Shown here: positions 9,190-18,419 of the stretch, one piece after another | Numbering within the stretch: position 1 is the stretch's first letter | Layout: each line of letters opens with the position of its first letter | Notes under the pieces: generated by a model | What the model was told of the DNA's origin: nothing | What the model saw: only the letters and a program-made list of their open reading frames with translations | The model's database searches: none | From: Verrucomicrobiota bacterium | GTDB lineage: Bacteria; Verrucomicrobiota; Verrucomicrobiia; Limisphaerales; UBA9464 | Length of the DNA stretch: 64,000 bases | NCBI GenBank assembly: GCA_947454705.1 | Contig: CANGKZ010000004.1 | Location: 1-64,000, forward strand | Direction: 5' to 3' | Translations under genes and position numbers: made by a program

Positions 9190-9657
9190 ATGAATCTCGG
9201 CGACATTCTGACGACCCGGCAGATCGTTCCGGAGCTCAAGGCCACCACGCGGTGGGAGGCCATCGATGAGCTCATCGGCACGCTCGTCGCTGCTGGTCGC
9301 ATTGATCCGGCCCACCGCGAGGCGGTGGTGGCGGTGGTGAAGCGTCGTGAGCAGTCGATGAGCACCGGCATCGGGTTCGGCATCGGCATCCCACACGCCA
9401 GCACGGAACTCATCACCGAGGTCATCGCCGCCTTCGGCCGCAGCAAGCCGGGTGTCAATTTTGATGCGCTGGACAACCAGCCGGTCCACCTGGTGACGCT
9501 GTTCCTGGTTCCGCAGGGCCAGTTCCAGAAGCACCTGCACACCCTGGCAGGCATTGCCAAGGTTCTCCGCAAGGAAGACTTCCTTTCCGCCCTGAATGGT
9601 GCTTCCGACGCCGCTGAGATGATGGAAATCATCCAGCGTTTTTCATCCGCCCGCTGA
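9190..9657 (+). CDS. PTS EIIA-type protein (PtsN-like)
   Basis: The 155-residue single-domain EIIA protein has phosphorylatable histidine H69 in the motif GIPHAS and later LFLVPQGQFQKHLHTLAGIAKVL, both typical of the fructose/nitrogen EIIA family. Such proteins take phosphate from NPr/HPr and usually regulate rather than transport. No permease domains, HPr or enzyme I are nearby, so a regulatory role like EIIA-Ntr is more likely than sugar uptake. The ATG at 9190 gives the standard length. argS starts 118 bp downstream on the same strand. Confidence 0.87.
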   Translation: MNLGDILTTRQIVPELKATTRWEAIDELIGTLVAAGRIDPAHREAVVAVVKRREQSMSTGIGFGIGIPHASTELITEVIAAFGRSKPGVNFDALDNQPVHLVTLFLVPQGQFQKHLHTLAGIAKVLRKEDFLSALNGASDAAEMMEIIQRFSSAR

Positions 9658-9774
9658 GCCGTCCCCGGGGAAGCCGGGTTCGCGGGTTTCCCGGATTCGG
9701 CTCCTGTAGCGGGTTCCAAGCCTCGATTCCTCATTCCCCACCGCGTTCGTTTCACCTCTTTCCCGTTTTCTCCC

Positions 9775-11550
9775 GTGCTTCACCTCGTTCTTGAATCCCG
9801 GCTCCAAGCCGCCGTCGCCTCGCTGTTCCCCGGACTTTCGCTGGATTCGATCCGCGTCCGCCCGGCGTCGGATTCCAAGTTCGGCGATTACCAGAGCAAC
9901 GCGCTGATGGCCCTGGCGCGCGAGCGGAAGATGAATCCGCGCCAGCTCGCCACCGACGTGGTGGCCAAGATGGAGGTCGCCGATTTGTGCGAGCCGGTGG
10001 AGATCGCCGGGCCCGGCTTCCTGAATTTCCGCCTGCGTCCCGGTGCGCTGGAATCGGTGCTCCGAACTGCACTGCTGGGCGAGCACCTGTTCTTTGCCCC
10101 GACTTCGGTCGAGAAACGCCGGACGGTGGTGATCGATTATTCGTCCCCCAACGTGGCCAAGCCGATGCACGTGGGGCACATCCGATCCACGATCCTGGGC
10201 GAGAGCCTCACCCGGGTGCTGCGGTTGCTGGGACACCAGGTCGTCACCGACAACCACATCGGCGACTGGGGCACGCAGTTCGGCATGTTGCTGTTCGGTT
10301 GGAAAACCATGCTCGACGCCGCGGCGCTCGAGGCGGATCCGATCGGCGAGCTGGAACGCATCTACAAGGCGGTCAACGCCGCGTGCAAGGAACAGCCCGA
10401 GACGCTGGAGAAGGCGCGTGCGGAGTTGGTGAAACTGCAGGCCGGAGATGCGGAGAACCTCGGCATCTGGAAGGAAATGATCCGGCTGTCGCAGGTGCAG
10501 TTCGATACCATTTACGGCCGCCTGGGCGTGAAGTTCGATCACACGCTCGGGGAGAGCTTTTACAATCCGTGGCTGCCCGATGTGGTGAGCCAGCTGACCG
10601 GGTCCGGGATCGCGCGCGAGAGCGAGGGCGCGGTGGCGGTGTTCTCCGACGGCACGCTTCCGCCGAAGGAGGATCCGTTCCTCATTTCGCGCGATGGCGA
10701 GTGGGTGGCGAATCCCGCGCTGATCCGCAAATCCGACGGCGCGTTCAACTACGCAACCACCGATTTGGCCACGCTGGACTACCGCATTCGCACCTGGGCT
10801 CCGAGCGAGATCATCTACGTCACCGACGGACGCCAGCAGTTGCACTTCCGCCAGGTGTTCAATGCGTTTCACCGCTGGCAGTCGAAGGCCGCGGCGTCGG
10901 TGCGCCTCACCCACGCGTGGTTTGGATCGATTTTGGGCGAAGATGGAAAGCCGTTCAAAACCCGGAGTGGCGACACGGTGAAGCTGGCCGATCTGCTCGA
11001 CGAAGCGGAAGAGCGGGCGCTGCGCGTGGTGGTGGACAAGCGGCCGGATCTGGATTCCGCCACGCAGCGCGAGATCGCGCGCAAGATCGGTCTCGGCGCG
11101 GTGAAGTATCAGGACCTGCTGCCCAACCGGCAGAGCGATTACGTGTTCTCGTGGGACAAGATGCTGGCCCTCACCGGCAACACCGCGGTGTACGTGCAGT
11201 ACCAGTGCACCCGCGCGGGCAAGGTGATTCGCGATGCGGGGATCACGCCGGGGACCTGGAGCTCGGGTCCGGCCTTGTGCCTGGAAGCCCCGGTGGAACT
11301 GGCGCTCGCGCGTCACTTGCTCAATTTTGGTTTGTCGCTCGAAGCCGTCGCCGACGAGTGCCGACCGAACCTGCTGTGCAACTACCTGTATGAACTGGCG
11401 AGTGCGTACTCGCGATTCTACGACAGCTGCCCGGTGCTGAAGGCGGAGGAACCGTCGCGGACTACGCGTCTCGCGTTGTGCGAGCTCACCGCGCGCGTGT
11501 TGAGGCAGGGCCTCGACTGCCTCGGAATTGAAGCGCCCGAAACGATGTGA
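9775..11550 (+). CDS. argS: Arginine--tRNA ligase
   Basis: Charges tRNA-Arg with arginine. The 591-residue class I synthetase has an N-terminal Add1 domain (to about residue 110), the signature VDYSSPNVAKPMHVGHIRST-type region containing HVGH (HIGH box), and NHIGDWGTQFG. It also has VTDGRQQLHFRQVF, the FKTRSGDTVKLADLLDEA region replacing KMSKS, and a DALR anticodon-binding domain with YELASAYSRFYDSCPVL. The start is GTG at 9775 because the first downstream ATG falls inside the Add1 domain. Nothing unusual in length. Confidence 0.97.
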   Translation: MLHLVLESRLQAAVASLFPGLSLDSIRVRPASDSKFGDYQSNALMALARERKMNPRQLATDVVAKMEVADLCEPVEIAGPGFLNFRLRPGALESVLRTALLGEHLFFAPTSVEKRRTVVIDYSSPNVAKPMHVGHIRSTILGESLTRVLRLLGHQVVTDNHIGDWGTQFGMLLFGWKTMLDAAALEADPIGELERIYKAVNAACKEQPETLEKARAELVKLQAGDAENLGIWKEMIRLSQVQFDTIYGRLGVKFDHTLGESFYNPWLPDVVSQLTGSGIARESEGAVAVFSDGTLPPKEDPFLISRDGEWVANPALIRKSDGAFNYATTDLATLDYRIRTWAPSEIIYVTDGRQQLHFRQVFNAFHRWQSKAAASVRLTHAWFGSILGEDGKPFKTRSGDTVKLADLLDEAEERALRVVVDKRPDLDSATQREIARKIGLGAVKYQDLLPNRQSDYVFSWDKMLALTGNTAVYVQYQCTRAGKVIRDAGITPGTWSSGPALCLEAPVELALARHLLNFGLSLEAVADECRPNLLCNYLYELASAYSRFYDSCPVLKAEEPSRTTRLALCELTARVLRQGLDCLGIEAPETM

Positions 11551-11587
11551 CGCGACGGTGTTCCGGGAGTTGAACCTGGGAACGGAA

Positions 11588-11620
11588 GTTGAAGGGTTGA
11601 AAAAGTTGAAGGGTTGAAGG
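11588..11620 (+). repeat. GTTGAA-type tandem repeat downstream of argS
   Basis: Four GTTGAA units at 9-10 nt spacing begin 37 nt after the argS stop codon, in sense orientation. The arrangement is the same as downstream of hemB and of the cotH-like gene. Confidence 0.8.
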
Positions 11621-11841
11621 GGAAATTGGCCCCGCGGCGTGGCAACGCCGCCGAAACTCAAAAAACGACCAGCGACAGCGCCGTCGTTTTCAGATTGGAA
11701 ACCGGGCGTCAGAAGGTGAAGACCGCTCGTGACTCACCCAGCAGATGAATGGATTGGAGGCGTATCCAACGATTCATCTCCCTCCCCATCCGCGTTCATC
11801 TGCGTCCATTGCGGTTCGAACTGCCGGATTCAGACTGAAAA

Positions 11842-11883
11842 CAAAAAAGCGCCCGGAGTGAATTCCGGGCGCTTTTGTTTTTT
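11842..11883. terminator. Bidirectional intrinsic terminator
   Basis: AAAGCGCCCGGA pairs with TCCGGGCGCTTT around a 6-nt loop. The stem has an A-rich left flank and a TTTTGTTTTTT right flank, so it can stop transcripts from argS (plus) and from the amine oxidase gene (minus, 24 bp beyond its stop codon). Confidence 0.85.
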
Positions 11884-11906
11884 GGAGATTCGAGCCGATC
11901 AGGCGT

Positions 11907-13493
11907 TTAGCAGAGGTCGGCGATGATCTCGGCGGCGACGTTGTTGCCGGTGTCCACGGCCCCGTTGAGGTAGCCCTGGTAATCCTGCGAGGTGTGTTCA
12001 CCGCAGAAGTGGACATTGCCTTCGCGGACGCCCTCGATGCCGGAGAAGCGGGTGTATTGGCCGACCTTCCAGTAGGCGTAGCTGCCGCGGGTCCAGGCGT
12101 AGCCGGGCCAGTAGTCGAGGGTGGAGAGTCCGTTGAACTGGCGGGTGGCGCCGCGCAGGACCGGCTCCAGCTGGGCGAGCACGGTGGTGTTGCGTTGGGC
12201 GATGGTGCCCTGGTTGTAGCTCGCGCCAATCTCACCGCCGGTGAAGTTCACCAGCACGCCGGACCGGCCGGCCTGGGCGCGGGTGGCTTCCCAGGTGTTC
12301 TGGTATCCGGTGTCGGAATAGCTGTCGCCGTTGTTGCCGGCGGCGTTCCAGAAGCGGCGCTTGAACTGGAGCTGGAACTTCGAGTTGGTGCCCATGCCCT
12401 GCTCGGTGATCGCGATGCGCTTGCGGTGGGTGAAGTTGGCCTTCGAGATGTCCACCGAGTAGCGGAGGATGGAAAACGGCAGCGCGAGGACGACGTGATC
12501 GAATACGGCGCTGGTGGTGGTGATGCCGTTGGAGAAGGTCAGCGTCGAGCGGCCGTCGCTACCCTTGGCAATCGCCACCAGCGGGGTGCCGGTTTGGATC
12601 TGACCACCGAGGCGCGAGGCGAGCCCGCTCACCAGCTGGTCGTTGCCGCCGCGGATGTGGAAGCGCTCGTCGGATTCGCCAAAGGTGGAGAACTCGGTGT
12701 TGCCGGAGAAACCAAGCAGGTAGAGCAGGTTCAACGCGCTCTGGTCCTCGGTCTCGGCACCGAACTCGATGTTGTACGCCACGTCGAGCACCTGTCCGAG
12801 CAGCGAGTTGTGGCCGCCAGGAACGATTTGATCGATGTACTGGGCGATCGAGAGCTGGTCGAGCTGGCGTCCGCGCGGCGTGGAGTTGTTGTAGGTGGTG
12901 GGATAGTCCGCGGCGGTGACATCGGCCTGAAGCGTGTCGTAGATGGCCTGGAATTCCGTGAGCAACTGCGCGTAGGTGTAGGATTGTCCACCGAAGTAGT
13001 ACGCAGGCTCGGTGCCGGCGGGTTCGGCGGCGAGGAGGTCGTCGAGCTGAAGCCCGAATTCCACGGCGAGGTCCTGCACGGCGGTGTGGCCGGTGTCGAT
13101 CAATTCGCCGCCGCGTTCTACGATCTGACCGTCGGCAAAATAGCCGCGACGGGTGAAGCAGCGTCCGCCGAGGCGGGGGGCGGCTTCGAACACGGTGGCC
13201 GTGATCCCGGCCTGCTTGAGTCGCCAGGCGCAGGTGAGTCCACCGAGGCCCGCACCCACGATGGCGATCTTCGCGCTGCGTTTCGCCGGGGCGGCGATGG
13301 CGAGTCCACCCATGGCCGAGGCACCGGCGGCCACGACGGCGGCCTGTCCCAGGGTTCCGAGGAATTGACGGCGGCTGGCGGCGCTTTCGGCGCGGCGTTC
13401 CAGAAGCTCATTCACCGGGATTCCAAGCTGGGAGGCGTGGCGGGAATCGCGAAACAGGTCGCGAACAAGGCGGGCGATGGGAGTGCGTGGCAT
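11907..13493 (-). CDS. Tat-exported flavin monoamine oxidase family protein
   Basis: A 528-residue FAD enzyme of the amine oxidase superfamily. Residues about 39-70 form a twin-arginine signal (SRRQFLGTLGQAAVVAAG), so the folded holoenzyme should be exported. The FAD-binding motif is KIAIVGAGLGGLTCAWRLKQ, followed by the GG-motif EAAPRLGGRCFTRRG. The C-terminal FAD clamp reads NVHFCGEHTSQDYQGYLNGA, and an aromatic-rich stretch (LDYWPGYAWTRGSYAYWKVG) precedes it. The family oxidises primary amines or amino acids, giving aldehyde, ammonia and hydrogen peroxide; the substrate here is unknown. It is flanked 5' by a divergent exonuclease gene. Confidence 0.88.
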   Translation of the reverse strand: MPRTPIARLVRDLFRDSRHASQLGIPVNELLERRAESAASRRQFLGTLGQAAVVAAGASAMGGLAIAAPAKRSAKIAIVGAGLGGLTCAWRLKQAGITATVFEAAPRLGGRCFTRRGYFADGQIVERGGELIDTGHTAVQDLAVEFGLQLDDLLAAEPAGTEPAYYFGGQSYTYAQLLTEFQAIYDTLQADVTAADYPTTYNNSTPRGRQLDQLSIAQYIDQIVPGGHNSLLGQVLDVAYNIEFGAETEDQSALNLLYLLGFSGNTEFSTFGESDERFHIRGGNDQLVSGLASRLGGQIQTGTPLVAIAKGSDGRSTLTFSNGITTTSAVFDHVVLALPFSILRYSVDISKANFTHRKRIAITEQGMGTNSKFQLQFKRRFWNAAGNNGDSYSDTGYQNTWEATRAQAGRSGVLVNFTGGEIGASYNQGTIAQRNTTVLAQLEPVLRGATRQFNGLSTLDYWPGYAWTRGSYAYWKVGQYTRFSGIEGVREGNVHFCGEHTSQDYQGYLNGAVDTGNNVAAEIIADLC

Positions 13494-13653
13494 GGTGCTT
13501 CAGGAGTGAAAATTTCGCAGAATCGCAGCGGTGTTATACCAAAGTTGATACATGATCAATCGTACTGTCGATGAGGCAGAACCTTAGGGGGGTCCTTCAG
13601 GTCGGTTTGCTTTTTTCCATGCACCGGGGACCGGATTCGGCGCAGCCTTTCGC

Positions 13654-14646
13654 ATGTCTTCCGAATCCCGTTCCGGCCGTCTTTTGTTGGTGGACGGACA
13701 CGCCTACGCCTACCGGGCGTTTTATGCGATCCGCTCCATGTCTTCGCCCACCGGACGGCCCACCAACGCGCTGTACGGGTTCATCAAGATGCTCCAGAAA
13801 ATGGAGGGTCTGCTGAAACCAACGCACCGGTTGGTGGTGTGGGATGGCGGGCTGGCGGCGGAGCGCATGGCGGAGCTGCCCGGGTACAAATCGACCCGGC
13901 CGCCCACGCCCGAGGCGCTGGACGAGCAATTCCCCCAGCTTCAGGAATGGCTCGGCGCAGCGGGCTGGGCCTCGTTGCAGGTGGAGGGGACGGAGGCGGA
14001 CGACTGGATCGCCACCTACGCACGTCGCGCCCGGGACCGGCATGACTCGGTGGTCATCGCCAGCGCGGACAAGGATTTCATGCAGCTCGTGGATGACTGC
14101 ATCGGGCTGTTCAATCCGAACGACAAGTCGGACAAGGTGTGGACGGCGGCCGATGTGGTGGCCAAGACCGGCGTGCAGCCGGCGCAGGTGGTCGATTGGT
14201 TGAGCCTGGTGGGGGACAGCGTGGACGACATTCCGGGCGTCGCCGGAGTCGGCCCGAAGACGGCGACCGACTTGTTGAAGCGATTCGGAACGATCGATGC
14301 CTTGATCCAGCGGGCCGGGGAGTTGAAATCCGAGACGCAGCGCAATGCGGTGCAATCCAGCGCCGAACTGTTGAAGCGCAACCAGCGCATGATCCGGCTG
14401 AAGGAGGATCTCGCGGGCGGACCGGAACTCGAATCGCTCAAGCCCGCCGCGCTGAATCTTCCCGCGCTGCGCGAGATGTACGCGCGCTGGGGATTCCGAA
14501 GCATGCTGGCCGAGGTCACCGCGGAACTGGAGGCAATCCCCGCCGCGCCGGCACCGGTATCAAAAACGGTACCGGTCCCAGCGGCCGCCCCCGCAACTCC
14601 GCCCTCCGCGCCTTCCACGTCGCCGGTGCAGGGGAATCTTTTCTGA
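13654..14646 (+). CDS. Stand-alone 5'-3' exonuclease (Pol I N-terminal / FEN-like)
   Basis: The 330-residue protein matches the 5' nuclease domain of DNA polymerase I and the Xni/ExoIX group. LLLVDGHAYAYRAFYAI carries the first metal aspartate. GTEADDWIATYAR, SADKDFMQLVDD and the helix-hairpin-helix region VGDSVDDIPGVAGVGPKTA follow, so the acidic metal ligands appear intact. There is no polymerase domain. After the nuclease core comes a Pro/Ala linker of about 45 residues ending in QGNLF at the extreme C-terminus, matching the QxxLF form of sliding-clamp-binding peptides. Likely role: RNA primer or flap removal. The ATG at 13654 places the first motif ten residues in. Confidence 0.9.
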   Translation: MSSESRSGRLLLVDGHAYAYRAFYAIRSMSSPTGRPTNALYGFIKMLQKMEGLLKPTHRLVVWDGGLAAERMAELPGYKSTRPPTPEALDEQFPQLQEWLGAAGWASLQVEGTEADDWIATYARRARDRHDSVVIASADKDFMQLVDDCIGLFNPNDKSDKVWTAADVVAKTGVQPAQVVDWLSLVGDSVDDIPGVAGVGPKTATDLLKRFGTIDALIQRAGELKSETQRNAVQSSAELLKRNQRMIRLKEDLAGGPELESLKPAALNLPALREMYARWGFRSMLAEVTAELEAIPAAPAPVSKTVPVPAAAPATPPSAPSTSPVQGNLF

Positions 14647-14672
14647 TACGCGGCCGCTGCGGTCGCAACGGA

Positions 14673-15485
14673 TCAGCGTCGGTGCGCGGCCCAAAGGGCG
14701 AGGCGTTCGAAGAGTTCCGCGTTCTGGTGGTTGCGCAGGATCACGCCGCCAATGCCGGTTTCGTCGAGCGCATTGCGTGAGAGCCATCCGGCGTCGGTGG
14801 CCACCACGATGCGGCCCTTCACCAGTTCCGCGACCGCGAGAAGGATTCCCGCTTCGTTGCGTTTGCTGGTGGCGGTGGGGGTGGAGGCGTCGTTGACGAC
14901 CCAGGCCTTCGGATGCGCCGGATGCGTGGGCTGGAGGAGGATTTCATTCCCCGTGTAGTAAGCCCAGCGGAGTCCGCCGATCACGGGAGTGGAGTTGGGA
15001 ATCGAGATGAGTTTGGCGTCGTGGTACCGGTTGGTGAGGGACATTCCGCATCGGCCGAGGAGTTGATTGAAGCGGGTGATCTCCAGGTTGTGACCTTCCT
15101 GATTGCCCAGAAGGATCAGCCCTCCGCCATCCTGCAGGTACGAGGCCCAGACCAGCAGGTCGGCCCGTTCGAGATGAACCGGAGGGGGATTGGTGCCGAC
15201 CGCGTTTTCGTTGGGATTGGCGATGAGGACCACCGCGACATCGCGCAGGAGTTTGGGAGACGGAGGCTCGGCGCTGACGCGGACTTCGAAGGTGGCGCGG
15301 AGGTGATTGAGGATGGGCTGGTAGCTGCCATCGGCCGGGTAACGGTTTTCGCCCGGGGCCTGATAGCGGAGCGAATAGAGCAGCACGGGCTTGGACTTCG
15401 CAGCCGGTTCGGCGGCTGAGACGCGCGACAATGCCAAGGTGAGCAGAAGGGTCGCGAGAAGGGGAAGCCGAAGCGCGCGTGTCAT
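14673..15485 (-). CDS. Secreted protein with a ThuA/glutamine-amidotransferase-like look
   Basis: A 270-residue protein with a signal peptide (MTRALRLPLLATLLLTLALS, cleaved near VSAAE). The body contains VLLYSLRYQAPGENRYPADG, VAVVLIANPNENAVGTNPPP, an LLVWASYLQDGGGLILLGNQ segment and VVATDAGWLSRNALDETGIG. Alternating strands around a GGGLILLGNQ turn recall the flavodoxin-like fold of ThuA and GldG-type domains, but I cannot assign a family. The upstream frame is open but has no homology; the ATG at 15485 gives the signal peptide. It converges on the exonuclease gene and diverges from the flavin reductase gene. Confidence 0.6.
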   Translation of the reverse strand: MTRALRLPLLATLLLTLALSRVSAAEPAAKSKPVLLYSLRYQAPGENRYPADGSYQPILNHLRATFEVRVSAEPPSPKLLRDVAVVLIANPNENAVGTNPPPVHLERADLLVWASYLQDGGGLILLGNQEGHNLEITRFNQLLGRCGMSLTNRYHDAKLISIPNSTPVIGGLRWAYYTGNEILLQPTHPAHPKAWVVNDASTPTATSKRNEAGILLAVAELVKGRIVVATDAGWLSRNALDETGIGGVILRNHQNAELFERLALWAAHRR

Positions 15486-15584
15486 GGAGGCATCCAATCG
15501 GAAGCCGGAGTCGGAATCCAGCCGGGAGGAGGAAGGGCCGGCTGACGGCTTGCGGAGGACGGGGCTTTGGAGCCTGATATTGCC

Positions 15585-16193
15585 ATGCAGTTTGATCCCG
15601 ATTCGTTGAACGCCCGCGACATGTACCAATGGATGGTGTCCACGGTGCTGCCGCGTCCGATCGCGTGGGTTTCCACGGTGAATGAAGCCGGGGTGAGCAA
15701 TCTGGCTCCGTTCAGTTTCTTCAACGCGGTGTGTGCGCGTCCCCCGACCCTGATGTTCTGCCCGGCCAACGACCGGTTCGGACGCAAGAAGGACACGTTG
15801 ATCAATATTGAGGCGACCGGGCAGTTCGTCCTGCACCTGGTTTCGTTTGGTCTTGTGGAGCCGATGAATGCCACCGCGGCCACACTTCCGCCGGGGGAGA
15901 GTGAGTTCGAACGGTTCCACGTGGATTCGGTGCCGTCGGTCAAGGTGCGTCCGCCGCGGATCCCGAGTGCACCGGTGGCGTTCGAATGCCAGCTGGACCG
16001 GATCGTGCGCATCAGCGAAGGGCCGATCGGCGGGAATGCGGTGTTCGGAAGAATCGTTCACGTGCATGTGAACGACGCGATCCTGGGCCCGGACGGTCGG
16101 CCGGATCCGTCGGCGATCGATCTCGTGTCGCGCGGCGGCGGGGAATTTTATTTCCGGCTGGGCGAGCGGTTCGCGCTGGAGCGACCGGAATAA
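15585..16193 (+). CDS. Flavin reductase-like domain protein (FMN-binding split barrel)
   Basis: A 202-residue protein with the split-barrel pattern: MYQWMVSTVLPRPIAWVSTV, SNLAPFSFFNAVCARPPTLMF and KDTLINIEATGQFVLHLVS. This matches the DIM6/NTAB flavin reductase family, which binds FMN and reduces it with NAD(P)H or uses it on unknown substrates. A TTG at 15567 would add six residues, but the ATG at 15585 is preferred. The gene is 63 bp upstream of the SGNH hydrolase gene on the same strand. The natural substrate is not evident. Confidence 0.85.
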   Translation: MQFDPDSLNARDMYQWMVSTVLPRPIAWVSTVNEAGVSNLAPFSFFNAVCARPPTLMFCPANDRFGRKKDTLINIEATGQFVLHLVSFGLVEPMNATAATLPPGESEFERFHVDSVPSVKVRPPRIPSAPVAFECQLDRIVRISEGPIGGNAVFGRIVHVHVNDAILGPDGRPDPSAIDLVSRGGGEFYFRLGERFALERPE

Positions 16194-16256
16194 TGGCGGG
16201 GCGGCGGACGGTGTTCGTCCGCTTGCGTCCGATGCCGGGATGCGCATTCTAGCCCC

Positions 16257-17342
16257 ATGAATCCCCGCATTTGCCTTCGCACCTGCCTCTCCGGGTTTGC
16301 TTCGCTCGCGTTTGCCCTTTCCGCATTGGCTCATTCCGCCGTGGAGCCGTTGCCGCGTCCGGACGAGTGGTGGAAGCAGCGTCATGCGACGATGAATTCC
16401 AACGTCGTCACGCTGGGCTCGAAGTCGCAGGTGATCTTCATCGGCGATTCCATCACACAGGGCTGGGAGGGTGAGGGGAAGGCGGTGTGGGCCCATTACT
16501 ATACGCATCGCAACGCCATCAACCTGGGCATCGGCGGGGATCGCACGCAGCACGTGTTGTGGCGCCTTGCGAATGGAAATCTCGACGGCCTGCATCCGAA
16601 GGCGGCGGTGGTGATGATCGGCACCAACAATTCCAACGGCGAGGACAACACGCCGGGTCAGATCGTGGAGGGCGTGCGTGCGATTGTGGACACCCTCAAG
16701 TCCAAGCTCCCGGGCACGAAGATTCTGTTGGTGGCGATTTTCCCGCGCGTCGAAAACTACAGCGTTCAACGCGGCAAGCTCGCGCAGATCAATGCGGTGT
16801 TGCGACGCGCGGCGGACGGACGTGATGTGGTGTGGGTGGACTTCGGTCACCAGTTTCTCAATGACGACGGCACCATCCCGCACGACCTGATGCCGGATTA
16901 TCTTCACCTGTCGCCGAAGGGGTATTCGATCTGGGCTGAGGCGATTGAGGACACACTGAGCCAGATTCTCGGAGACGCCCGCGTGAAGCCTGAGACGGCT
17001 TCGGCGTCGTCAGCAGACAAGCTGAACCTTTCGGGCGAATGGGTGTTCACCACGCCCGGACCCGATGGCAGTCCGGTGAAGTTCCCGCTCGTGCTGGAAC
17101 AAAAGGGATCGACCCTCACCGGCAAGTTCAAGCGCGGGGAGGATCGGTGGTTGAATCTGGAATCGGTCCGCTTGGAGGGAAATACCTTCTCCTGGAAAGT
17201 GAAGCGCGATCGTCAGGGCGGGGAAGTGATGGAGTATGAAATGGCCGGCACGGTGGAAAACGGCGCGCTCTCAGGAACGGTGAAGACCCGCATGGATGGC
17301 AATGACATGACCTCCAAGTGGACTGCCGCTCGCAAGCAATGA
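16257..17342 (+). CDS. Secreted SGNH/GDSL hydrolase with C-terminal beta domain
   Basis: A 361-residue exported esterase-like protein. A signal peptide ends near LSALAHS. The SGNH blocks are all present: FIGDSITQGW (serine about 65), a glycine in NLGIGGDRTQ, MIGTNNSN (block III) and DYLHLSPKGY with Asp and His about 215-218. This group resembles PAF-acetylhydrolase-like enzymes acting on acetylated sugars or lipids. Residues 250-361 form a second beta-rich domain (LNLSGEWVFTTPGPDG to KWTAARKQ) resembling small lipocalin-like or carbohydrate-associated add-ons. The next gene is also a secreted hydrolase 42 bp away, so the two probably form an operon for extracellular polymer breakdown. Confidence 0.88.
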   Translation: MNPRICLRTCLSGFASLAFALSALAHSAVEPLPRPDEWWKQRHATMNSNVVTLGSKSQVIFIGDSITQGWEGEGKAVWAHYYTHRNAINLGIGGDRTQHVLWRLANGNLDGLHPKAAVVMIGTNNSNGEDNTPGQIVEGVRAIVDTLKSKLPGTKILLVAIFPRVENYSVQRGKLAQINAVLRRAADGRDVVWVDFGHQFLNDDGTIPHDLMPDYLHLSPKGYSIWAEAIEDTLSQILGDARVKPETASASSADKLNLSGEWVFTTPGPDGSPVKFPLVLEQKGSTLTGKFKRGEDRWLNLESVRLEGNTFSWKVKRDRQGGEVMEYEMAGTVENGALSGTVKTRMDGNDMTSKWTAARKQ

Positions 17343-17384
17343 TGCAGCTCTGCGGTTTTCATTTCCTGAACATTTTGGAGATCG

Positions 17385-18323
17385 ATGAACATGAAGTCCT
17401 CTCGTTTTAACCGTTGGAATTGCGCCGCGTTGTTGGGGCTGGCGTTGTCGCTGGCTCCGTCGGTTTGGGCCGCCGAGCCCGCCCGGATCACGCTACCGCT
17501 CTGGGAGGGCAAGGCCCCCGGGGACACGCAGGATCTCGGGCCTGAGATCGACATCAGCAAACCGGGCAAGGAACTGGTGGCTGGACGCGATCTCATCCGG
17601 TTGAAAAACGTCAGCAAGCCAACGATTGAAGTCCGCAAACCCAAGGCGGAAATCGACACGGGGGCAGCGGTGCTCGTGTGTCCGGGCGGCGGATACAACA
17701 TTCTCGCCCTCGATTTGGAGGGGAGTGAGATTTGCGACTGGTTGAATTCCTTCGGCGTGACCGGCGTGCTGTTGAAGTACCGGGTGCCGCGTCGCGAGGG
17801 TCGTGAGCCGCACGCGGCGCCGCTCGAGGACGCGCAGCGCGCGCTGGGCATGGTGCGGTTTCATGCCAAGGAGTGGGGCATCGATCCCGCACGCATCGGC
17901 GTGATGGGGTTCTCCGCGGGCGGGCATCTGGCCGCGGTGCTGTCGAACCAGAACTCCCAGCGGACCTACAAGTCGGTGGACGCCGCAGATCAGGCGAGCT
18001 GCCGGCCCGATTTCACGCTCCTGGTTTATCCGGCGTATCTCACGAATCCGAAAAACGGCGATGCAGTGAACCCGGAGCTCCCGGTCTCATCCGCCACGCC
18101 GCCGACCTTTGTGGTGATTGCCCAGGATGATCCGGTGCGGGTGGAGAACGCGCTCGGCTATGTGGCGGCGCTGCAGAAGTCGAAAGTGCCGTTGGAATTT
18201 CATTTGTACACCACCGGCGGGCACGGATACGGGCTGCGCACGACCCCCGAACCGATCACCCTCTGGCCCCAGTTGGCAGGCACCTGGCTTCAGAAGCGCG
18301 GACTGCTCAAGCGGACCCCGTAA
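17385..18323 (+). CDS. Secreted alpha/beta hydrolase (esterase, acetyl-xylan-esterase-like)
   Basis: The 312-residue protein has a signal peptide (to about VWAAEP) and an alpha/beta hydrolase fold: oxyanion segment VLVCPGGGYNILALDLEG, nucleophile elbow GFSAGGHLA (S177), acid VIAQDDPVRVENA (D248/249) and base GGHGYG (about residue 277). The HGGGY-like PGGGY motif and overall layout match BD-FAE/endo-xylanase-associated esterases of the COG0657 group. GGAG-type Shine-Dalgarno GGAG lies 4 nt ahead of the ATG, one of the few clear ones in the window. It is likely co-transcribed with the SGNH hydrolase gene upstream. Confidence 0.87.
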   Translation: MNMKSSRFNRWNCAALLGLALSLAPSVWAAEPARITLPLWEGKAPGDTQDLGPEIDISKPGKELVAGRDLIRLKNVSKPTIEVRKPKAEIDTGAAVLVCPGGGYNILALDLEGSEICDWLNSFGVTGVLLKYRVPRREGREPHAAPLEDAQRALGMVRFHAKEWGIDPARIGVMGFSAGGHLAAVLSNQNSQRTYKSVDAADQASCRPDFTLLVYPAYLTNPKNGDAVNPELPVSSATPPTFVVIAQDDPVRVENALGYVAALQKSKVPLEFHLYTTGGHGYGLRTTPEPITLWPQLAGTWLQKRGLLKRTP

Positions 18324-18419
18324 TTCTCAGCGGTGCGGGTTGTGTTGTCGGTTTGAGTGGTTAGTTTCATCCGGTTCCACGGCCTCCACCCGATTCACGT
18401 TTCCGAATTATCTCCAATC

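Larger units (their letters stand above)
11551..11906. other. Repeat-bearing gap between argS and the amine oxidase gene
   Basis: Between the convergent argS and amine-oxidase genes there is no credible coding frame. The stretch holds a GTTGAA array (11588-11620), an AT-rich core, and a strong bidirectional terminator (11842-11883). Confidence 0.7.

Noticed and set aside
11994-13574. Plus-strand open frame of over 500 codons
   Set aside because: It is the antisense shadow of the amine oxidase gene; high GC in the third codon position leaves such frames open by chance.
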